Below, piece after piece: positions 10,997 through 23,419 of a stretch of DNA of 64,000 nt. Below the pieces are notes generated by a model, which was not told where the DNA came from, ran no database searches, and saw nothing but the letters and a program-made list of their open reading frames with translations. Position 1 is the stretch's first letter, and each line of letters opens with the position of its first letter. The position numbers and the translations under genes were made by a program. The DNA lies in assembly GCA_033239525.1 (NCBI GenBank), contig BSYO01000030.1, positions 13,661,030 through 13,725,029 of the forward strand, in the 5' to 3' direction. Source of the DNA: Nepenthes gracilis (taxonomy: Eukaryota > Streptophyta > Magnoliopsida > Caryophyllales > Nepenthaceae).

Positions 10997-13900
10997 CTAC
11001 ATCATCTCACCTTTGTTGCTATTTCTTCCCGGAGACAAATGTCCTAATTGCTCAGTCAAAACTTCCAAATTCTGGGACTGATTGCTTCCATCCATACACA
11101 AAGACTCGTATGTTTGTGTTGGCTGAGAATTATCCAACTCTATTCCAGAAAGTATTGACTCTATCTCCACCGCCGAGATAAAAGGTTTTTCCTCGTGCAG
11201 CTCAGCATTTTCAGAGTCATCACCGCTAGGGCTGCTTAAGAGAAACTGTTCCAGCATACCAAGATCTAATTCTGGAAGAATAAAGGACCCACAATTATCA
11301 GAAGAAAGAGGATTTTCTTCCATTGGGAGCGGTGGGAAATCAATGTTCATGGAAAGATCTTTGACCCCATCAAATAATAGATCATGAACTCCATTTTTCT
11401 CTGGATCAGGAAATGATGCAGGTTTTAAACCTTCTTCAGAAGGCAGCTGGTACCTTATTATCACACCATCAGCAGAAGCAGTTTTTCCATCCTCTGTACC
11501 CTGCTGCAGGGTAATCTTCCCCGCTTCAGCCATGCGCCAGTTTCCCTCCTGAGGCTGATAAAGCTGAACTAGAAGCCCGGGACTCTGCATAACCATGACT
11601 AAGAAGGAAAGCATTTGTTGCTGATTTTTTTCCATTCCGTGAAGGCGTTCTCGCAAAACAAGCAGCTTATTCTGTGAGGTTGCCTGGCGCTCGCGGAGTT
11701 TAACTAACTCTTGCATGAGAACATTCTTGTCAGTCTTGAGAGTCTCCACTTCTTTCTGCAAGTTTGTGTAATCAACTTCTTCCGATGCTTCAAGAGGCGG
11801 TTCCTTCTCCTGGGAGTACTTCTGCTGAGCTAAACCATGAGGCTGTCTTCTTCTTATGATGTTACTTAATAGATGCTTTTGGTCTTTGATGAATCCCTGG
11901 TTAGCAAATTCCCAGCGATCTGTGTCTACTTTTCTGAAACCCTGAAAATAAAATTACAAGATCTTGATGACTTAGCTATATTGGATAATCTCTTTCTTTT
12001 CTCAACTGGTCATTTTGATAGGATCCGGGATAGTTGCAGGAGTTCACAGGTAATAAACGAGCATAAAATTACATAGCATTTAAAAACTCTAAGAGAAAAT
12101 GGAAATGCATTCCAGATACCTCAGATCTTGTTCTGAATCAAAACAGCATCACCATAATGATGGTAAACAACAATACCAATAAAGCATTATTTGAACAATC
12201 CCACATACTATGCGATCCCCAAACTTCCTTTTTTGGAATAAGTTGTGATTCCCAAATTTCAATTGAGTGATCTAAATAAGAAGCTAATTCTTAATATAAC
12301 GTTGAGTTACCAAAAAGCAAAGGACATTTTGTCAAAGAAGGCATCATGTATAATGGGGCAAATAAATGATTATGCCATCAAGATTGTTTGGACACATGAT
12401 TCTGATTTACCTTCCAATAATAACAAAACAAAATGATGGAACAGAAACAAAACTCCTCAAGCTTAACAAGAACAAGAAATGTTCATTGGGTACAACCAAT
12501 GATGGTGAAGTCGTTATGCACAGGAACATAAAAGTGGTTGAATGAATTTTCTGGAATATTAGGAGATCAAGCAAATGCCTGAAGGAATTTAAATGTACAA
12601 ACTTCAGCGAGAAAAGAATAGCATGTGAGTGCCATTCATACTATATGCAAGATAATGGTTTCTGCTCAGTGTTAAAGGCCCTTCAGCCAGTATGAAACCG
12701 AGAAGAGCTACACTGAGACCTCAGCTAGTCCAAATTGCAAACCCAAACTTCATTTCTCAATTGCAAATATCAGAGCCAAAAGTCTGGGTCCATTTCCAGA
12801 CCAGCAAAATAAAACTGGCTCAGTTTAAATAGGTTCCAACCATTTAGTCTGAGCAGATCCATTTGGCCTAGGACCTTAGACCAGCTATCGAGGTACCAAC
12901 CAAGGACAGATACTAAGATGTTTAAATCTAGTAGCAATGTTTCAGGATTCATAAACGAATACCTATCAGAGGCTGTAGATGAGTTTCCTCAGGAAAATTT
13001 CTACTGGCTCTCATATATAAGATATGGTATTTTGTTGATTCCTGAAGAACATTAGAACCAAATGCAGTGAAACTACATCAATGCCTCTCCTATTGGTCTG
13101 GTTTTGAGAGCACCACTTTCATTACAGTCCAGTCTCACCTTCTGAAAATCACTTTACCCTTGATCCAGTTTATTGAAATTAAACAATTTCCAGTAATGAG
13201 CATTACAGCTGCATCAAAATTCAACTGAAACTAGCTTGACATGGATTGAATCAAAATCAAAATGGACAAATAAGAGAACACTAAGGTCAATCAGACCAGC
13301 AGGTGGTCAGTCTTCACACCCTCCTCCAATTCAAACGAGGCCTGCATGATATACGTAGAGGTAAATACCGGTTGATATGTATCAGTATAATGGCTTGATA
13401 GCAATATATATTCCTACCATGATAATCTCAGGATTTGTTTGTCAATAATTGATAATATATTGTGAGATATCAATTGATATTTAAAAAAATCGGCTGATGG
13501 ACCCAATATTTGGCCAACATATCGGTCAATATAACCCTATCAGCTTACGATTTTTAGAAATTTATTTTCTTTCCATATATCCGATACCAATACATATTAT
13601 CTTATATATCTGATACTAATTCGCCCGAGACTAACATTGATATTTTCATCCATAGGCATGCATAAACTCTTCACGTACTTGGGCTAACACTACAAAATCT
13701 GCATCACATTGAGTAACACATGTTCGGCAGACAATCACTGCAATAATTCCCCACCTGCAAGTTGTGTTCGAGCTTATATTCCATTAAGGTGAGGCATCTT
13801 TTACGTATTGATTATCATTATAGCGTTGGCACCTAAGAGCTGTTGTTCCTGAATGTCAGACATAAATTGGAGAAATGATCAATCTGGGCAACTCCCGTAC

Positions 13901-14646
13901 CTTTTTCCATATTTATACTGCTCTAAATTCCGTTATCATACAACCAAAAACCATGTTTTTTTTTTCTCCACCAACGGGTGCTCTCAGACATAATAACAAC
14001 CAACTTTTGCATTACTACCCGAGTTACAGACAGAGAACGCTGATACATTTATAGCCAATAATTACCACCAGGCCATGGAATTTAGTAGAGAGAAATTGCT
14101 ATATTCCTGAACTAGGCTTCTGAGATGTCCTTTCACACCACGCATAGTAACATGTAGCAAATTACAAACCCTAACACAAGCAGCATAAGGAAATCAGCAA
14201 CAAAACCAACAGAAATCGGGATTAAATAACCACGTTAACAAATTAGCCGCACAATTATGGGCATGCATTGTGTGGAGCGAAGTAATTTCAATTCAAGAGC
14301 ATACAAACTCTCCACTGAATAAAACAATCCCAGGTCAACATTACATATTTTCATTTAAGAGCACACGTAATCATAGTAGATGAACAATCCAAAACCACAA
14401 AAATCTGACTGCCTAGTTATAGAAACTCACATATATATTAAGCTGCCTCATAAAACTGGAAAAATTGCTATGCTTGAAGTATTTGGGTAGCAAATCGCGC
14501 GAAAACTCAGTCATATCCCAAATTACAAAGCTGTCGCTGGACTGGTTCCAAGAAATAATGTGATTTGTGGATTGGTCATCAACCATCTCATACAATTTCG
14601 CCAAAAAAGGCGGTACATTATCGCCATTGACATTTGTTTTCACCAT
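10997..14646 (-). CDS. HSFA8: Class A heat stress transcription factor, HSFA8 type
   Basis: Two exons: 14431-14646 and 10997-11941, joined phase 0 with donor gtgagt and acceptor ttttcag, giving 386 residues. The intron sits after LNIY and before GFRKVD, the conserved intron site in plant HSF DNA-binding domains. The start ATG (14646) gives MVKTNVNG, like known HSFA8 proteins. Domains: winged-helix DNA-binding domain at about 9-103 ([40 protein letters not shown]); HR-A/B coiled coil at about 126-188, ending [20 protein letters not shown] as in HSFA8; acidic aromatic/hydrophobic activation motif at about 296-310 ([12 protein letters not shown]); nuclear export motif at about 364-374 ([11 protein letters not shown]). 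Arabidopsis HSFA8 has 374 residues. The protein should trimerise and bind heat-shock elements in the nucleus. The exons are intact. Confidence 0.92.
11942..14430 (-). other. HSFA8 intron, 2.5 kb
   Basis: It is the single intron of the HSF gene, bounded by gtgagt (donor, 14430 downwards) and cag (acceptor, 11944-11942). HSF introns at this place are often short; this one is long and holds repeat-like DNA, for example 13340-13650. I see no gene inside it. Confidence 0.8.
13340..13650. repeat. AT-rich block with self-complementary TATCGG/CCGATA motifs in the HSF intron
   Basis: The block repeats short motifs such as ccggttgatatgtatcag, atatcggtcaat, atatccgataccaatac and atatctgatactaattcg in both orientations. 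This suggests a degraded miniature transposon or foldback element. I could not fix terminal inverted repeats or a target duplication. Confidence 0.35.
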
Positions 14647-17600
14647 AATCAATTGATATTATTTTGGTAATCAAATTTCAAAGATTAGAATAAAAGTGCT
14701 AAAAAAAGAGGAACGAGGAAAAAAAAAAACTGATTTCTCATGGATTTTTGAGGGAAACGATTCGAATTCGGGTAGGAAATTGAAGAAAATATTGACCGCG
14801 CGGGCGAAATAGAATCGGACCGCAGCGAAGTTCAGGGAAGGGAAAGAGGGATTTGGAAATATCTGCGATTCTCTGCGATCGGGAGTATACTACTTTTCTA
14901 CATCTGTTTCGTTTCCGCGAATCGGATATTTCCACGTCTGCCAGAGAAAACGTGTGATTGTAGTCTATGTAACATCGTAGAATTTTCTGATCTTTTTGAC
15001 CAGAGAAATCTAGAGAATAATAATTTAATTATAAAAATATATTCTTTAAATAGTTATATTTTTTAATTTTTTTATATTTAAATTTTATATTTAATAAATA
15101 TTAATATTATGAAAATAAATAACTTTTAATTATTTAAAACATTCACCGTCATATTTAAAATCTGACCGTGGGATGGAGCCCAGAGACCATTGAGTCCTGT
15201 TTGGGAGGGCCGGGATAAAAAAAATTTTTGTTAAAAAAAAATATATATTTTTTTTATTTTATATTTTCCCTAATTTAGTTCTCAATTTCTCTTGATAACA
15301 ACTTAGGATACTTAAAGATGTATGCAGCTAATGCTCTTATATTACTAAAATATTATTTCTATATAGTCTAAAATATTGCAATTGTTCAGTGCAATATCTA
15401 TTGGATAGCCCAATATATCAACTCATTGAGCCCATAGTTAATAGGTATCTGACAGTTAGAAAAGAGTGAGTAAGATTTCATCAATTAAATCTAAGTTTAG
15501 AGAATACGGAATCCGGTCTTAATCTAATTCTATCTAGAATAAGTCAATAGCAAACAAACATAAAGATATTAAATGAAATATAACCCAATTAGAAATATAT
15601 TCTCGAATGGAGCTATATTTATTGACTCTACGATTAGTTTAAACGAAGGTTTTCGAATTAGTAAATATTAACTGTTTATAATTAGTTTAACCATTAAATG
15701 TCAGCCACATCGAATCAATCATACGATTAAAATGTGTATAATAACAGTTATACTAAATTGTTTTTAACTTACCTGATCGCTAAAATCGTGAGCGTTCTTT
15801 AAATAAAATTGTTAATAATTAATACTGTAACTATAAATATGCATACTTTTTTTAGAAAAAAGGACAAAATTTGAAAAATAAGAAAACAAATGATAGCCCT
15901 CTAACTTTTTTTTCTTTTTTTTTTTTTGAGATTGAATGGAACCAACCTTTTATCTCCACTATCATACTCGTCAATCTCTCCCATATTCTATTTTTTTTTT
16001 AAAATATGTTGATTTAAATATTAAAAGATATTATGGTAAGTAAATTTTAATTCATTTAAAATTTTTATTTTTTATTGTGGCATGTCAAATTTGAATTGAA
16101 TAGTTTGGAAAGTAGGTTAAATTTTTTTCAAATCAAATCTAGGTCCTAGATGCCTATTATTTAGCGACAAAATTAATATTGTATGATTTGAATAGCCACG
16201 GGTTTAGACTAGTAATATATATAATATAAAATAAAATCGTATATAATAAATTTAAAATGATTTAACTTTTTTTTTACTCAATATATGACAAAAGTTTAGT
16301 GTATTAAGTTATCTTTTTACATTTAAATAATAATAAAATAATTTCATTGTTATATCAATATACACCCTTAGAATTTCTATGTAAAAATGAAGCACAAAAA
16401 AAATGAAATAAAAAAAGGGAGCTAAGCAAGATTGAGAGGGAAGCTAAGACACAAGTCAACTAGAAGATTAAATTTATCATTGTCTCTTAAAATTGAGTTA
16501 AAAATATATATTTTTTATGCATTAAATTTTTTTTTTTAAAATACTCTTTTAAGTATATTACATTAAATAAATATAAATCTCCTTGGATAAATAAAATTAA
16601 ACAATTGAATTAGACAATTTAATATAAAACCTCCACTATCTAATTTAACTTTTGAAATTATTATTTTTTTGAACCGTTATTTATTAATATTCCTTAATTT
16701 CAAATCATATTCCCCCCATGCAAATCGATCTAAAACCCTTTTATTTAATTTTCCATTATGAATGAATCCTTATCTTCGCTAATCAAAAATTAGACCGTAC
16801 TCCCATTATCGATTCATAGTATACTACTTACTGGCGTGACATACTCTGCCAAGGATGAAGTCTACAAGTATAAGCAAACTATATAATAATCACTCCAATT
16901 AAAAAATCGTATTTGAGAACTTCTGAATGTGTATTTATCAAATATAAAAATTTCTTGAATTTTGAAATGATAGAATTTTTGAGAAATTAATGAGCAAATT
17001 AGTCGTGCTTTGGCTATAAAATTAATATATTAAAAAAATATTATTTATCTATTTATTAACAATTATTGTACATTCCAATCTCTATATATTAAGTCATTTC
17101 AATTTTTTTTATTTTTTTTTTATTTTTAAATTTGAGTGGACCTGTGTTAGTTGTAAAAATGCAGAATAAATAGGTATACTCTTACGTGCAACTCTTGGGC
17201 AGGAAAAGCATGCAAGAGTTTGCTCTCCTGCGCATGCAATTCTTAAAAGGATTATAAATAGTTTTTTTTAGTTTAGTACTATTAAAAAATATTATTATTT
17301 TTTAGTTTCTTAAAAGGAACCGATGTATAGATGAGTACTATTAAAATAGTTTTTTTTAGTTTAGTTTTAGCTCTAAATCTTCTTGCGTATGACTTTGTTT
17401 TTTAGAAGATTTATATGATAGAGAATCCTGAAACTTAGATATGAAGTTTTAAGATAATGCCTGAATTATTATTATTTCAACTGCACCGATATTTTGTCAA
17501 AAAACTGAAGGAGTTTTTGTCCATTGAGGAAGCCACGAGGGTGGTACCATCGGAAACAAATTGGACTGAGAATATCTTATTGCTTTTATGAAGAAGGAAG

Positions 17601-17913
17601 AAGAAAGAAGAAAAAAAAGCATTTACATCCTTTAAAATCTTATTTATTAAAATGAATTAGAAAATCACTCATTGTGTTTTCAAAGGTTGCTTTACAAATT
17701 AACACTTTCAAATACGTAAATGTCAATCAAGATAGAGATATTTGTAGCATATCCATGTAACATTCCCATGCAATATGACACGATCTACCTACTTATTTTT
17801 GTACGAGCACATTAGTGTGGATGGAGAATCACATCATCTAAGAGTCATGCCATCTATGAATTTCTTAAAAATGTCCAAAAGGCAACCCTGATGTGTTTGT
17901 AGATCCAAATTAC
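14647..17913. other. HSFA8 5' region and AT-rich intergenic DNA
   Basis: 14647-14990 is the leader and proximal promoter of the HSF gene; 14780-14940 is more GC-rich than its surroundings. Beyond about 15000 the sequence is strongly AT-rich with many poly(A)/poly(T) runs. No frame above background and no clear transposon domain was found. Confidence 0.6.
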
Positions 17914-18187
17914 TGAACAAATTAGAAAGTCGATCGATATTACTTGATAGATCGAATTGAAGCGGGTCCGATCTTCATCATTGGGAACCTAAATTCTACA
18001 CACTTTAAAGAGATTAGATGATGATGGGACTCGCGCCTTATTATATCATTTAACGTTCAAATTAAAAATTTTTTTAACTGAATAGAAAGATGAGAAGATA
18101 ATACGTATATATATGTAAAGGGGGATTGAGTGTTTGCCGGAAGGCAATATTCTGATAATGCGCTCGGTGGGTGAGCAGTTTAGAAAA

Positions 18188-18425
18188 AGTGCACTCGAGT
18201 GAGAGTGACTTAGAGAGATGTGTATTCGACGGGGAGCGACTTATGGAAGGGTGCGCTCGATTGAGGAGTGACTTAGTAAGAGAGGTGCACTTGATGGGGA
18301 GCGATTTAGAGAAAAAGGCGCACTTGATGGGAAGCGATTTAGAGAAAGATGTGCACTTGATGGGGAGCGTCTTAGAAAATAAAGTACGCTCGATTGAAGG
18401 CGACTTAGAGAGGGAGATATGCTTA
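18188..18425 (+). repeat. 33-bp minisatellite inside the LTR
   Basis: About seven units of 33 bp follow the pattern gtgcacttgatggggagcga then a tttagagaaa-like end; three consecutive units at about 18281-18379 are nearly identical. Because 33 is a multiple of three, the array leaves open frames on both strands; on the minus strand it reads as an 11-residue repeat (SLPIKCTSFSK-like). A diverged version lies in the other LTR. Confidence 0.85.
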
Positions 18426-18429
18426 ATGG

Positions 18430-18620
18430 GAAGCAACTTTGGAAATGGAGGGCAGTACTCCATGGGGTGTGCTCATGGGGAGCGGCTTTGGACATGGAGG
18501 TCAATACTCCATTAGGGTGCTCACGGGTAGTGATTTTGGAGATAGAGGGTAATGCTTCGTTGGATGCGCTTACGGAGAGCAACTTTGGAGATGGAGATGT
18601 GCTCAATTGGGAACGGTTTA
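18430..18620 (+). repeat. ~48-bp tandem repeat inside the LTR
   Basis: About four units begin with actttggaaatggagggcag, ctttggacatggaggtcaat, attttggagatagagggtaa and actttggagatggagatgtg. The same array recurs at about 22160-22380 in the 3' LTR, where more units are visible. Confidence 0.75.
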
Positions 18621-19184
18621 GAGAGAGGATAGCCACTTTGGATATTTGGTTCTCTGGAGTTGTGATCGGGGACTTGATCGAAGGCTGGATTGCTAATTGC
18701 TCTAAAGGGGTTCCAGAGAGAGTGTTGAAAAATGGATTGGACAAGAGAGAGAAAAATCCTCCTCCTTTCCTTTGGAGGAAAGGATACATGTATAGAGTAA
18801 GGGCATGGGTCTTTCGGCCTTGGGCTCCACGGCTTTATAATTGTGAATGGCCAACATCGTGTATCTGCCATCAGTGTTCTGAACTATTGAGGTTCTCGTG
18901 ATGATAGGTTGGCTGTTGTCGCCTACAAATTATGCTCTTGCAGGCGTGAGGAGCCATTTGGTGGCAATAGTCTTTGGGATTTGTCTGCTGAGTTGGAGTT
19001 GACCGTGCTACATCTATAGGCCTATCTTGTGGTCATTGTTAGCGGCCCATATATTGCTGGGCTATCATGGAACGTGTCGGCTTTGGCGTATTCTGCGGAC
19101 TTAGGGCCCTGTGTTTCGTAGAGCTTTGTTGGGTGGTTGCTTCTCAGGCACTTCTCCTGACAAGTTGGATTTTGGGTCGGTGCA

Positions 19185-21694
19185 GACTTGTACACACTTT
19201 CCTTCCCCAGGCATGTTCCTTTCCCAGGTGCTTTGCAGCTTTTACTATGTTCGGCAAGATTATATTCCGATTCGATCCCTTGTTGCTGGTAATTCTCTAT
19301 AGTAGGTAATATTCTACTGTTAGTGCAATCTTCTCAGTTTTATATTGATTGATCTCCTTCCCCTTCTATAAATGAAGGAGTGCTCTATGCCTCATATCAC
19401 ATAGTATAGCCCATCCACTAAGGAGTGGGTCTGCTTAGAGTTGGCATGGAGCCTACACAGCCACAAGTTGGGATCGAGGGAGACTATTGTCTGGTGTTTG
19501 AAGTTGAGGTTAGAGAATGCATCTAAAGTCTGTCGTGGTTACCATCTTTTGGGGCTCGGTCTGAACAGGCCTTGTGTCTTACTAAGTGAGGTCCAGATTT
19601 TGAGGGGCCAGTCTCCTCTTCTCCCAACTGGTGTTCAATAGTCCTTTCCGATGTAGTTTTGAAGAAGTGGTGTCTCAATTTCCTGATGGGAGATGGTTGT
19701 ATTTCTTTCCATCCATCTAAGTGCCTCCGTCCTTTCGCTGCCCATGGGAAGATTGTTCTAAAGTCTGCTGGGGGAGGAGCTTCCCTACGTCCACATTGAA
19801 CATAGGCAGTCGTCGTCGTGGTAGGTCTTGAAAAAACTCATGGACTGCACGACTATAGTTGGTTTTGATGGATGGTTTTTGGTGGTCACCTCTTGAGTGA
19901 GAATAGGTACTTTGTACCTTATTCTTATAGGGGAGGGCTGTTTCATGCTCTTGGTACTGTACCAAAAGCTCGGGATGGATGTTGTGGCGGTCAGCAGGAG
20001 AGCCTTCCTCTTGTTATTGTTCATCCTAAAGGTAAGTTGGACAACTATTGTCGAGTCGCTAGTCCATCTATTTTTATTTTCTTTTGAGTTGTATGTTTGC
20101 TATTATAAGCTCGTACCTTATAAAAGGAATTAATAGACGAAACTACTGAATATTATTTGCCTTCATATTGTATGATTTCAATATTATTACATGATGTGAA
20201 TAGTTAAAACGCTTGAATGTTGCTTACTGTTATGTGATTTTTGACAATCTGACAACTAGGATCATTGACAATTCAACCTTCTGAATATCTAACTGGCAAT
20301 AATGAGTCCCAAATGCTTGGTTGGAATGTAAACCAATTGAACTTGTCTCGAGCCCACTAGGATTGCACATCGCCAGTCTACCGTCGCCTTAGAAAAGGGG
20401 CATGTTAGGGCATCGTTATTTGCACTGCGCTGTTGACTCACCGACCGAGGCATCAGGGCCGTCAACTATTAGCAAGCCATACAGGAAGGCGGAGCGTCAA
20501 TCGACATGACTGACCCAACGAATTGACGTGCCACAACACTCTGCATTGTGGGCACTTGTCGTGGTCATCCTGGAGGATGTCCTCAAACGACGACGTTGCT
20601 AGGTTAAGGCCTTGGCTATTTGACTGCTGGCCCACAGCTATTTTTATAACTCTTCATTCTTAGAATATCTCTACCCTAGTTTGCAATTGTCTTTGGCTTT
20701 TGCTACTTTTCAAATGGTTCCTTGGGATATCAGTGATATCCGTCTATTCTTACTGGCAGAGCAATTGAGAGTCTATACAGCAAGTATCATATTCCAAGCA
20801 TCATTGAGTACATCGTTCTTAGCATTGATAATGCGGCTTGCTCTCCTCGTCCAGGGTTTACTATTGTCTATGAAGAATATCTGAAATCTAGTCTTTGCAT
20901 TTGATTAATGAAGGAGTTGTGTGAAATCTTAAGGGTATTGGAAATCCCTATGGCTTGCCTCCTTCCGAGTGTTCTTTGATATTTGGTGACTCTATACATC
21001 TTCCTTCACACTAAGTGGATTTTTCTAGATGCCTGAGCATTGAAAGTGATATTTCAATTTAACAAGGATGCCGAATGGATCTCATTCACTCATCACGTGA
21101 AGTTTAAAATAAACAAGGAAAATTCAGACTCAATAAAGGATTGGAAGGATAGTTTCCTTTATTTGGCAGTCAACTCCCGGGGGAATATCTTGAATAAGTG
21201 GGGCAAGGTCAACAACACTTACATCGGTGACATCCTGAAGAGTGAGGAACAGATGACGCAGTTGTAGATGAGGCTCGTCGTCTAGGGGTACGCCGACATC
21301 TTGTGCCACGTTGATTACTGGGTGTCACAAAGTGCACCTGACGAAGTGCAGTGGGAGGTTTGAAAGAAGGGGAATGACGCCTCTGTCGCACTGTCTCGTC
21401 GACCTAAGAGAAAATGGAAAATTTTTCTTTCCTGAGACTTTTTTGAGCAAGTGTCTAGGGAGGCGATCCCTTCGTTGTCCACCCTTTTGAGGAATGCAGG
21501 AGGATCAACGAGGCCTATGCAAAGGCATCTACACTGGTTGCTAGCAAGTCGTCGTGGAGGTCAGGCTTCGATCAATCTTCGTCGGATGACTTGGACTTTA
21601 GCGAGTCGCCTGGAGGGGCTGAAGGCGGTGATCCCCTAGTGGACTTCGCTGTTGGCATGGGAGATCCATCGACCGGCGGGCTGGGCATGGTGAT
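19185..21694 (+). other. Internal region of the LARD-like element
   Basis: 2.5 kb between the two LTRs. No primer-binding site complementary to initiator tRNA-Met is visible right after the 5' LTR. A GC-richer block (20380-20640) followed by tttttataactcttc resembles another LTR promoter fragment and may be nested. The one suggestive frame is 21040-21267; otherwise frames are short. Confidence 0.55.
21040..21267 (+). pseudogene. Possible gag-like fragment in the LARD-like element
   Basis: A 75-residue frame contains FQFNKDAEWISFTHHVKFK, DSIKDWKDSFLYLAVNSRG and ILNKWGKVNN. The W-K-D-x-F/Y-F/L-x pattern resembles the putative gypsy-type transposon domain common in plant LARD or Ogre-like gag proteins. 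That assignment is from memory and weak. It ends at a TAG. Downstream frames at about 21450-21640 may continue the same ancient protein in another phase. Confidence 0.35.
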
Positions 21695-22961
21695 TGAACA
21701 AATTGGGGAGCCACTTATCTCACTCGGTAGGTTGAATTGAAGTTGGTCTAGTCTTTGTCCTTGAGAACCTCGATCTTGCACACCATAAAGAGGTTAGACG
21801 ATGACGAGACTTGTACCTTGGTATATCTTCCAACGTTCAAGTTATAAATATTTCTTAGCTGAATAAAAATATATGAGGATGAGAAGATAATGCGTAGATG
21901 TATAAAAAAGAGGATTGAGTGTTCATTAGAGGGTAATGCTCCGATGATGTGCTCAATGGGTGAGTGGTTTCGAGGAAGTGCGCTCGATTAGGAGCAGCTT
22001 AGAGAGAGAGGTACGATCGATGAAGAGTGGCTTATAAAAGGGTGCGCTCGATTGAGGACTGGCATAGTGAGAGAGATACGCTCGACGTTTGATGGGGAGT
22101 GGCTTCAAAAGTGATGTACGCTCAATTGGTGGCGGCTCAGAGATAGAGGTGTGCTTCATGGGGAGTGGCTTGTGAGATAGAGGGTAGTGTTTCGTAGGGT
22201 GCGCGTGTGGGGAGCGGTTTTGGAGATAGAGGTTAATGCCCCATTAGGGCGCTCGCAGAGACAACTTTAGAGATGGAGGGCAATGTTTTGTTGGGTGCTC
22301 TTGCAGGAAGTAGCTTTGGAGATGGAGGGCAGTGCTCCGTTGGGTGCACTCGTAGGGAGCGGCTTTGTAGATGGAGGTGCACTCGACTGGGAGTGACTTA
22401 GAGAGAGGGCAATCGCTCAAATATCTAGTTCTCCGAAGTTGTAAACTGGGACTTGATTGGAGGCTGGATCACCACTTGCTCCAGAGAGGTTCCAAAGGGA
22501 ATGTTTAAAAATGGATCGAAAAAGAGAGAGAAAATCCCCCCCTTTTCCTGTGGAGGAAAGGATGCATATACAGAGTAAGGGCGGGTCTAACAACCTTGGG
22601 TTTCATGGCTCTACAATCGTGAGTAGCCAATATCGTGTACCTTCTATCGGTACTCTGAACTGTCGAGATTCTCGTGGCGATAGGTTAGCTGTTGTCGCCC
22701 GTAAATTGTGCTCTTACAGGCATAAATGACTACCTGCTGATAGTGGTCATTAAGATTTACTTGCTGAGTTGGAACTAATTGTACTACATCTATGGGCCTG
22801 CCCAATGATTGTCATTAGCAGCCTATATACCGTTGGATGGTCATGGGATGTGCCAGCTTGGGCGTAGTATTATAGACTCAAGGTCTTGGGCTTTGCAAAG
22901 CTTTGTTGGGTGGCTGCTTCTTGGACACTTCTCCTCGCGGGTCAAATTCTGGGCCAACCCA
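21695..22961 (+). repeat. 3' LTR of the LARD-like element
   Basis: It is the direct-repeat partner of 17914-19184, with the same start (TGAACAAATT), TATA region and end (CA). The 33-bp array at 21955-22160 is more diverged and has indels. Confidence 0.75.
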
Positions 22962-23419
22962 TGAGCTACCTAACCCTTCAAGCCCTAATACCACTCTAAG
23001 GAGAGTGATGTCATAGTCCTCTTAGCAAGTATACTCATATATTCACTAAATAGTTTTGATTAAAAGTTAAAAAATAAATGATAGCTATTAAATAGTCATT
23101 TAAATCATTTAATATAGTATTTACTATTTATCTTTTAACTTTTAATCCTAATTGTTAGATGAATATAAGAGTCTAACTATAGAAAGACCAAAATAGCTTT
23201 GCTCTAAGAAGACAAATACTAGTTATATGGGGATAATCTCCCAAGCAGGGACCTCGTAATGAAAGCAAATAATGTAAACTATTCTAAGTCACTCACTGTC
23301 ACTCTCAATCATAGAAGAATTTCCAATAAATAGCAAACAAATTTTACGAGAAGAAAGCATTTTTACTTTGCCGACACATCAACTTGCAATAGAAAATTAT
23401 TAGATTTGTGGTCACTTTT
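22962..23419. other. Short AT-rich spacer between two retroelements
   Basis: No gene or repeat family recognised. It could include the true start of the next element's LTR, whose edge is unclear. Confidence 0.4.

Larger units (their letters stand above)
17914..19184 (+). repeat. 5' LTR of the LARD-like element
   Basis: It is the direct-repeat partner of 21695-22961. It holds a 33-bp minisatellite (18188-18425), a second array of about 48 bp (about 18430-18620) and a TATA-like tttataatt at about 18834. Confidence 0.75.
17914..22961 (+). mobile_element. Large non-autonomous LTR element (LARD-like)
   Basis: Two direct repeats of about 1.27 kb (17914-19184 and 21695-22961) flank 2.5 kb of internal DNA. 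Both start TGAACAAATT and end in CA (ggtgca and aaccca). The copies align through their whole length, including the minisatellite, the TATA region (ggctttataattgtg at about 18832 and ggctctacaatcgtg at about 22608) and the final cttctcct. The internal part has no reverse transcriptase or integrase I can recognise, only a short gag-like frame at 21040-21267. No matching target duplication was seen (attac versus tgagc), in keeping with age. The strand is inferred from the TATA direction. Confidence 0.75.

Noticed and set aside
14647..14652. HSF start two codons earlier (14652)
   Set aside because: That codon is TTG, not ATG; the ATG at 14646 gives the family-like MVKTN.
14955..15010. Heat-shock element upstream of the HSF gene (gaattttc)
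   Set aside because: Only two adjoining nGAAn modules; at least three are usually needed, and such words are common in AT-rich DNA.
18074..18901. Overlapping long frames on both strands as genes for repetitive proteins
   Set aside because: They follow from a 33-bp period without stops; the region is an LTR and the frames exist on both strands at once.
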